From NCBI GenBank assembly GCA_964625525.1, contig CAZVEE010000008.1, positions 4,720-68,719 of the forward strand: a DNA stretch of 64,000 nucleotides. Reading direction: 5' to 3'. The number at the start of each line of letters is the position of its first letter. Position 1 is the stretch's first letter. The translations under genes and the position numbers were made by a program. Positions 62,533 through 64,000 of this stretch are shown in pieces. Origin of the DNA: CAZVEE01 sp964625525. Its GTDB lineage: Bacteria > Pseudomonadota > Alphaproteobacteria > JAJFIK01. The notes beneath the pieces are model-generated. The model searched no databases. It was given only the letters and a program-made list of their open reading frames with translations, and was not told where the DNA came from.

Positions 62533-62988
62533 TTAATCTAGAAGCGCAAGATCTCCAATTGTGGCAATAATGGAGTAAATCAAGAGGATTGAGATATATG
62601 TCCACCGGAGGCCATTGCTGGGATCCGAAAATAATAAAGCGAGTGCAGCGTCAAATATTGGGATGAGCCTTAGCTCGCCATACTCAAAAAGTACGTAAGT
62701 CTGATAGGACAGAATGAAGGAGGCGACGACTGGCGCGAAAAAGCTCTTTAAAACAAGAATCGCCAGAAAGAGAACGCTCGCCAGCGCGCCGCCAAGAAGA
62801 CTCCATTCCCAGACGCCGCTGTCGATGATTTGAAAAACGAATACAAGTATATGTCCTAGAATGAGGCCTCCGCCTACAAGAATAGGGACGGCAATGCGTC
62901 CCAGAATATTGTTCTCCGCAAGACCGATTTGCGCCGAAAGCCCCACCACGACGAAAACGCCGATGAGAAAGAACTGTACGAGATCCAT
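62533..62988 (-). CDS. Orphan integral membrane protein in a low-GC island
   Basis: 151 residues, about five hydrophobic helices (FFLIGVFVVVGLSAQIGLA, IAVPILVGGGLILGHILVFVF, LLGGALASVLFLAILVL, FDAALALLF and ISILLIYSIIATIGDLALL). A GGAGGTT ribosome site lies before the ATG at 62988. Its base use is markedly lower in GC than all other genes here, which suggests recent transfer. No family recognised and no partner gene on either side. Confidence 0.55.
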   Translation of the reverse strand: MDLVQFFLIGVFVVVGLSAQIGLAENNILGRIAVPILVGGGLILGHILVFVFQIIDSGVWEWSLLGGALASVLFLAILVLKSFFAPVVASFILSYQTYVLFEYGELRLIPIFDAALALLFSDPSNGLRWTYISILLIYSIIATIGDLALLD

Positions 62989-63123
62989 CGTGCAACCTCC
63001 TTATGCCTTTACCTGAGGCGATATTCAGTCATAAGTATCGATTTACTCTTATCTACAATGTTCTCCTATACAATGGCGTAGTTCTTCCCTCAGTGCAAAC
63101 CGAGGTCTCTATGATTGACCCTT

Positions 63124-63161
63124 GAGCCGTTTCAATGAAAACCAGATCATTGAAACGGCTC
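63124..63161. repeat. 15-bp perfect inverted repeat
   Basis: GAGCCGTTTCAATGA (63124-63138) and TCATTGAAACGGCTC (63147-63161) with an eight-base loop. It sits 17 bases before a second palindromic element, at the right edge of the low-GC island. Confidence 0.8.
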
Positions 63162-63178
63162 TCGGTCTTTGGTTTGGC

Positions 63179-63222
63179 GCGCTTTCCGGGCGGAAAACCG
63201 CGCACACTTTTCCTGAAAGCGC
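63179..63222. repeat. Intergenic palindromic element of Hyphomicrobiales type
   Basis: An outer pair GCGCTTTC/GAAAGCGC (63179-63186 and 63215-63222) encloses GGAAAA/TTTTCC (63192-63197 and 63208-63213). The TTCCGG..GGAAAACCG..CACTTTTCCT pattern is one I recall from widely dispersed intergenic repeats in Hyphomicrobiales genomes. Only this copy was noticed in the window. Confidence 0.5.
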
Positions 63223-63445
63223 TCTAACTGAGTGAGTAGCCTGTGTGGTCGGTGCTCCTGACGGGGCTACGTCCCCCCACTCACACGCAAAACCCTTCCT
63301 AATGACAATGCGTTAAGGCGCGGGCCGGCGCGATTGTCGTCACAGATGACCCGGGTTCGGGATGAGGGGCGTCTCGTTTTGGCTTATGGAAGATCAGGCG
63401 CGTCTGCGCGCTGGGGAAAAAGCCGAGCGGGAGAACGGGACGACC

Positions 63446-64000
63446 ATGGTTACGATCAACCCGGACTATTACGACGAAATTGAAACCATTCTGGAGCTCA
63501 CCAATGCGCTGCGCGAGGAAAACGGCCTCGGCGCAGTGACCTTAAACCTGGAGCTTCTGAATACGGCGCAGGCCCACACGATCGATATGGCGGAGAATGA
63601 CTATTTCAGCCATACGGGCCTTGATGGCGACAAGCCCTGGGATCGGGCCGCCGAGAATGGTTACGAGTGGCGCACCGTGGGCGAGAACATCGCCGCCGGC
63701 TATCGCACGCCAGAGTCGGTGTTTGATGGCTGGGTCAACAGCCCAGGCCACCTGGCCAATATCCTGAACCCGCAATTTACCGAGATTGGGATCGGCTATG
63801 TCTATCTGCCCAACGATACGGGCTCGCTGAACTACTTCCACTATTGGACGCAAGTGTTCGGCGATACCTTCGGCGAGCCGGAGCCTTACACCTTGCCCGG
63901 CTCCGAGCCCGAACCGCAGCCTGAACCAGACCCGCTGCCCCAACCGGAACCCGAGCCGCAGCCCGAGCCGGAGCCGCAGCCCGAACCCGAGCCGGAGCCC
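63446..64000 (+). CDS. CAP (SCP-like) domain protein, 5' part only (runs off the window)
   Basis: 185 codons are visible with no stop before the right edge. The start at 63446 has GGGA five bases before; ATGs at 63386 and 63362 in the same frame are alternatives. None gives a clear signal peptide. The CAP/PR-1 domain covers about residues 10-150: ILELTNALREENGLGAV, AQAHTIDMAENDYFSHTG, VGENIAAGYRTPESVFDGWVNSPGHLANILNP, IGIGYVYL and FHYWTQVFG, holding the usual His and Glu pairs. A Pro/Glu/Gln linker (PEPQPEPEP type) follows. Such linkers often lead to calcium-binding or RTX-like C-terminal domains for type I secretion, which is only a guess here. Confidence 0.85.
   Translation, partial: MVTINPDYYDEIETILELTNALREENGLGAVTLNLELLNTAQAHTIDMAENDYFSHTGLDGDKPWDRAAENGYEWRTVGENIAAGYRTPESVFDGWVNSPGHLANILNPQFTEIGIGYVYLPNDTGSLNYFHYWTQVFGDTFGEPEPYTLPGSEPEPQPEPDPLPQPEPEPQPEPEPQPEPEPEP

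Larger units (their letters stand above)
62989..63445. other. Gene-free stretch with palindromic elements
   Basis: About 450 bases before the CAP-domain gene. The first half is AT-rich and belongs to the low-GC island; the second half holds two palindromic elements (63124-63161 and 63179-63222). No credible gene seen, although the CAP gene might start as early as 63362. Confidence 0.5.

Noticed and set aside
1..64000. CRISPR arrays, tRNA or rRNA genes, insertion sequences, prophage genes
   Set aside because: No regularly spaced repeats, no tRNA T-loop/acceptor patterns, no transposase or integrase motifs were recognised on either strand.

Overview
This window is high-GC bacterial DNA with tightly packed genes and short intergenic gaps. 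It most likely comes from an alphaproteobacterium. Supporting signs are a split transhydrogenase (pntAB-pntB), a small CHCC zinc-finger protein of the kind related to complex I NDUFS6, AbrB-family and CaiB/BaiF-rich metabolism, and intergenic palindromes of a type I recall from Hyphomicrobiales genomes. I cannot place the order or genus with confidence. I found no tRNA, rRNA, CRISPR array, transposase, phage gene or origin.

Layout. 1-8 kb: the end of a Sel1-repeat gene, a secreted beta-helix protein, a Clp-fold membrane proteinase, a cysteine-cluster protein, a small exported protein with a clean intrinsic terminator, an ABC exporter, a PlsC-like acyltransferase and a secreted DUF6491-like protein. 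8-24 kb: mostly metabolism, namely threonine ammonia-lyase, a CDP-alcohol phosphotransferase overlapping a ThiO-type oxidase, a CaCA antiporter, acyl-CoA dehydrogenase, a 5'-truncated cadherin/CBM-like remnant, a degenerate enolase-superfamily protein, a CoA-transferase, RecQ, a Nudix hydrolase, an SDR, an AbrB transporter, NAD kinase and glycerol kinase. 24-40 kb: a TetR regulator, then a candidate structured leader RNA and a two-partner secretion operon (TpsB, a 2052-residue TpsA adhesin, and a CHAT-protease lipoprotein), followed by a CHASE2 adenylate cyclase and a FecR-like exported protein. 40-48 kb: an RND efflux operon, a zinc-finger protein, a Sel1 lipoprotein, pntAB-pntB, a DoxX-like membrane protein and a PAN-domain secreted protein. 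48-56 kb: a locus that reads as a functional-amyloid (Fap-like) system, with a coiled-coil plus beta-barrel secretion pore (FapF-like), a C39 peptidase lipoprotein (FapD-like), a 670-residue protein with six QQNNG repeats (FapB/FapC-like) and two small exported proteins carrying single divergent copies of the same module. A chromate transporter lies between the pore gene and the rest. 57-64 kb: an M14 peptidase, a small membrane protein, HMG-CoA lyase, a GST, a low-GC island with one orphan membrane protein, and the start of a CAP-domain protein that runs off the end.

Two surface systems dominate the accessory content. The first is TPS adhesin + CHAT protease + CHASE2 cyclase, an arrangement I associate with cyanobacteria more than with alphaproteobacteria. 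The second is the Fap-like amyloid locus, which I regard as the most interesting content of the window. Both would place long repetitive polymers at the cell surface, and each encodes its own outer-membrane barrel and its own cysteine protease. All functional calls rest on reading the sequence by eye; no searches were run.
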